Shown piece by piece: positions 22,229 through 23,714 of a DNA stretch of 23,714 bases. The stretch lies in contig CAZGDR010000030.1 in assembly GCA_964524755.1 (NCBI GenBank), positions 1 to 23,714 of the forward strand. Reading direction: 5' to 3'. How positions within the stretch are numbered: position 1 is the stretch's first letter; every line of letters begins with the position of its first letter. The notes under the pieces were generated by a model that made no database searches, was not told where the DNA came from, and saw only the letters and a list, made by a program, of their open reading frames with translations. The stretch comes from JAQVOO01 sp964524755 (GTDB taxonomy: Bacteria; Spirochaetota; Spirochaetia; Sphaerochaetales; Sphaerochaetaceae). The position numbers and the translations under genes are program-made.

Positions 22229-23278
22229 TTGAAAATATTTAGAAAAAGGGTTGAAGCAATTATTGTTATAATATTTCTCTGTGCAAGCGCTCTTTTAGTA
22301 GCTGCTGTAGATCCTGCATGGTATGACATCACTTTCACTTCAAACCCATATATAAATATAGGGGACTTGGATTTTGTATTAAATAGTTCAAATGTAAATT
22401 TGGGTAATTTTGTTATAACACGAGCTGAAAACTATGAAACATCGGCTACTTGGCTAGCGTCTGACCAAACATGGGGTGATGAAGAGAGTAATCTTACATT
22501 TGTTTACACACCCTTAATAGATCCAGCATCGCAACACGCTATACTCAAAAACACCAAACCTCAACAATCACATAAAATACTGAATATGAGTTATGTAATA
22601 GATGCTGGATTAACTTCTTATACTCATATTGCTGTTATAGAAGAAACAATGGAGAGTTCTTTAGAAAGAAATATTGCTATAAATGTGTTAATACCGCCAG
22701 GTGAGAATCCAAAATCATTAAAGGGTAGCTATACCTCTTTTTTAACGTTACAGATTTACGCTGAATACGGCACAAACAACCAAGTACTTATCTCAGAATT
22801 TAACTATTTTACGCTGGGCACGTATGACAGAGAGGACAGTGGCGATGGGCTTATCCCTCCTCCTCCTGATCAAATAGTTACAAGCCTTGTGGTTAATAGG
22901 TATGCAAATGCTCAAAATGTTGATGTGCTACATTTACAACAAAATGGTACGTATTTTCTCGTAGGCTCCGTTACTTTTTCAAGTAATGACTCAACTCAAA
23001 TCGATGGTAAATATTCATTAAAGATCTCTCCGAAGGGTAATCCTTTAGGATTATTCACTTTTTATCACAAAGCCAATTCTTCATCATTTGTGTATAAAGT
23101 ACATGTTAGAGGAAGATCAACAGCTACCGACAAGCAGTTTAGTATTCTAGTTCCGACACCAGCTAGTGGTTTAATGTGGAGTGATTTTATAGAAATTGCG
23201 GTATCTGGAGTATATACTCCTCATATTCCTCCAGGAGAATATGAAAGTACCATTGTCATTGAATTAGTAAATAATTAA
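22229..23278 (+). CDS. Secreted protein, perhaps with two related domains, function unknown
   Basis: 349 residues from a TTG codon; no ATG or GTG is available nearby in frame. The first 27 or so residues are a signal peptide (KIFRKR, then IIVIIFLCASALLVAA, probable cleavage after LVAA). The mature part is beta-rich and Ser/Thr/Asn-rich and seems to contain two related domains separated by a proline stretch (IPPPPDQ, about residues 210-216). The first closes with IPPGENPKSLKGSYTSFLTLQIYAE and the second with IPPGEYESTIVIELVNN, so P-P-G/G-x-Y-x-S-x-x-x-L/I-x-I is shared. Endings of this kind resemble fimbrial or spore-coat-U-like beta sandwiches, but no family is recognised. The gene is AT-rich compared with the central genes. 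Confidence 0.75.
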   Translation: MKIFRKRVEAIIVIIFLCASALLVAAVDPAWYDITFTSNPYINIGDLDFVLNSSNVNLGNFVITRAENYETSATWLASDQTWGDEESNLTFVYTPLIDPASQHAILKNTKPQQSHKILNMSYVIDAGLTSYTHIAVIEETMESSLERNIAINVLIPPGENPKSLKGSYTSFLTLQIYAEYGTNNQVLISEFNYFTLGTYDREDSGDGLIPPPPDQIVTSLVVNRYANAQNVDVLHLQQNGTYFLVGSVTFSSNDSTQIDGKYSLKISPKGNPLGLFTFYHKANSSSFVYKVHVRGRSTATDKQFSILVPTPASGLMWSDFIEIAVSGVYTPHIPPGEYESTIVIELVNN

Positions 23279-23396
23279 TTATGGTTAAAAATCCCTCAAA
23301 TTCCTTCCTGAACTAGTGAAAAAGAGTATGTATAGTACTTTTGCATAATTTGTATCCAATTAGCACGTCATCTATATCGTCTTGTAACACTGTCTA

Positions 23397-23714
23397 TTAG
23401 CTAAAGGCTAACATGTTCTTGCCATTGGCTTTAGCCGTGTACAAGGCTGCATCTGCTCGTTGTAGAAGGGTCTGAACATCGGTCCCATCAATCCCAGATA
23501 TGGCTACTCCCATGCTGGCTTTGATTTCAACCATCTCGGTACCTATCTCTATCTCTAACTTCCCAATTGCTTCAAACACTCTTCTGGCAGCTATATAGGG
23601 GGCTGTTTCAACTTCCATATTGCGAAAGAGGATCGCAAATTCATCACCACCGAAACGACCTAGTACATCATTATATTGGAGTACCTGTAACATGCTTTGG
23701 ACTAAAGCTAACAA
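23397..23714 (-). CDS. Diguanylate cyclase (GGDEF), C-terminal fragment
   Basis: The C-terminal 105 residues of a GGDEF domain; the 5' part lies beyond the window, and no start codon is inside it. The active-site motif is intact in GRFGGDEFAILFRN, followed by VEIKASMGVAISG and the closing helix LLQRADAALYTAKANGKN, the normal end of the domain. It should make c-di-GMP from two GTP. The Arg of the RxxD inhibitory site is replaced (QYND before VLGRF), so product feedback may be weak. It is a counterpart to the phosphodiesterase-like protein at 3135-5027, but not linked to it. 23279-23396 shows no clear terminator. Confidence 0.92.
   Translation of the reverse strand: MLALVQSMLQVLQYNDVLGRFGGDEFAILFRNMEVETAPYIAARRVFEAIGKLEIEIGTEMVEIKASMGVAISGIDGTDVQTLLQRADAALYTAKANGKNMLAFS

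Overview
The window is a gene-dense bacterial chromosomal segment with moderate GC and more AT-rich ends. It comes from a draft or metagenome assembly, because two runs of exactly 100 N are present. No rRNA, tRNA, CRISPR array, insertion sequence or phage gene was seen. The taxonomic signal is weak. The protein set (short Pta, ComEC without a metallo-beta-lactamase tail, several secreted or two-helix membrane proteins of unknown function, c-di-GMP enzymes) would fit a spirochaete such as the Sphaerochaeta/Treponema group, but that is an impression rather than a search result.

Layout. 1-1980: a 5' fragment of a secreted unknown gene (-), an Hsp20 gene (-) with a canonical-looking sigma-54 promoter, and a long gene-free stretch. 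1984-6435 (+): pta with its own terminator, then a membrane GGDEF-EAL protein followed closely by a MATE exporter. 6439-11957 (-): a tight five-gene run gph > phosphohexomutase > unknown two-helix protein > comEC > rsmA, with overlapping or nearly abutting ends. 12013-13263 (+): an MFS transporter divergent from gph. 13200-14809 (-): corA with an upstream short ORF, followed by a small unknown gene split by an assembly gap. 14959-17283: an HD-domain hydrolase (+), a large unknown membrane protein (-) with a second gap, and a DUF3006-like gene (+) behind a strong promoter. 17284-21870: an alpha/beta hydrolase (-), a PIG-L/LmbE deacetylase (-), a TauE/SafE permease (+) and an MBL/beta-CASP ribonuclease-like protein (-). 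21871-23714: a fold-back intergenic element, a secreted protein that may have two related domains (+) and a 5'-truncated diguanylate cyclase (-).

Functional themes are housekeeping metabolism (acetyl phosphate, sugar phosphate, phosphoglycolate), transport (MATE, MFS, CorA, TauE), c-di-GMP signalling (one probable phosphodiesterase with a degenerate GGDEF, one intact GGDEF) and nucleic-acid handling (ComEC, RsmA, MBL/beta-CASP). No obvious new defence or mobile system is visible.

The most interesting structure is in expression signals. At least five genes without a Shine-Dalgarno sequence (gph, MFS, alpha/beta hydrolase, MBL, and the TTG-initiated secreted protein) have a sigma-70-type -10 box only 6-7 nt before the initiation codon, so the predicted transcription start falls on or next to that codon. 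This suggests a leaderless mRNA habit coexisting with Shine-Dalgarno-led genes. Other notable points are a 12-bp inverted repeat enclosing the comEC start codon, a roughly 52-nt hairpin built into the overlapping convergent stop codons at 20197-20200, a corA leader ORF, and an assembly gap flanked by an exact 55-nt duplication that can be repaired on paper to give an intact 105-residue gene.
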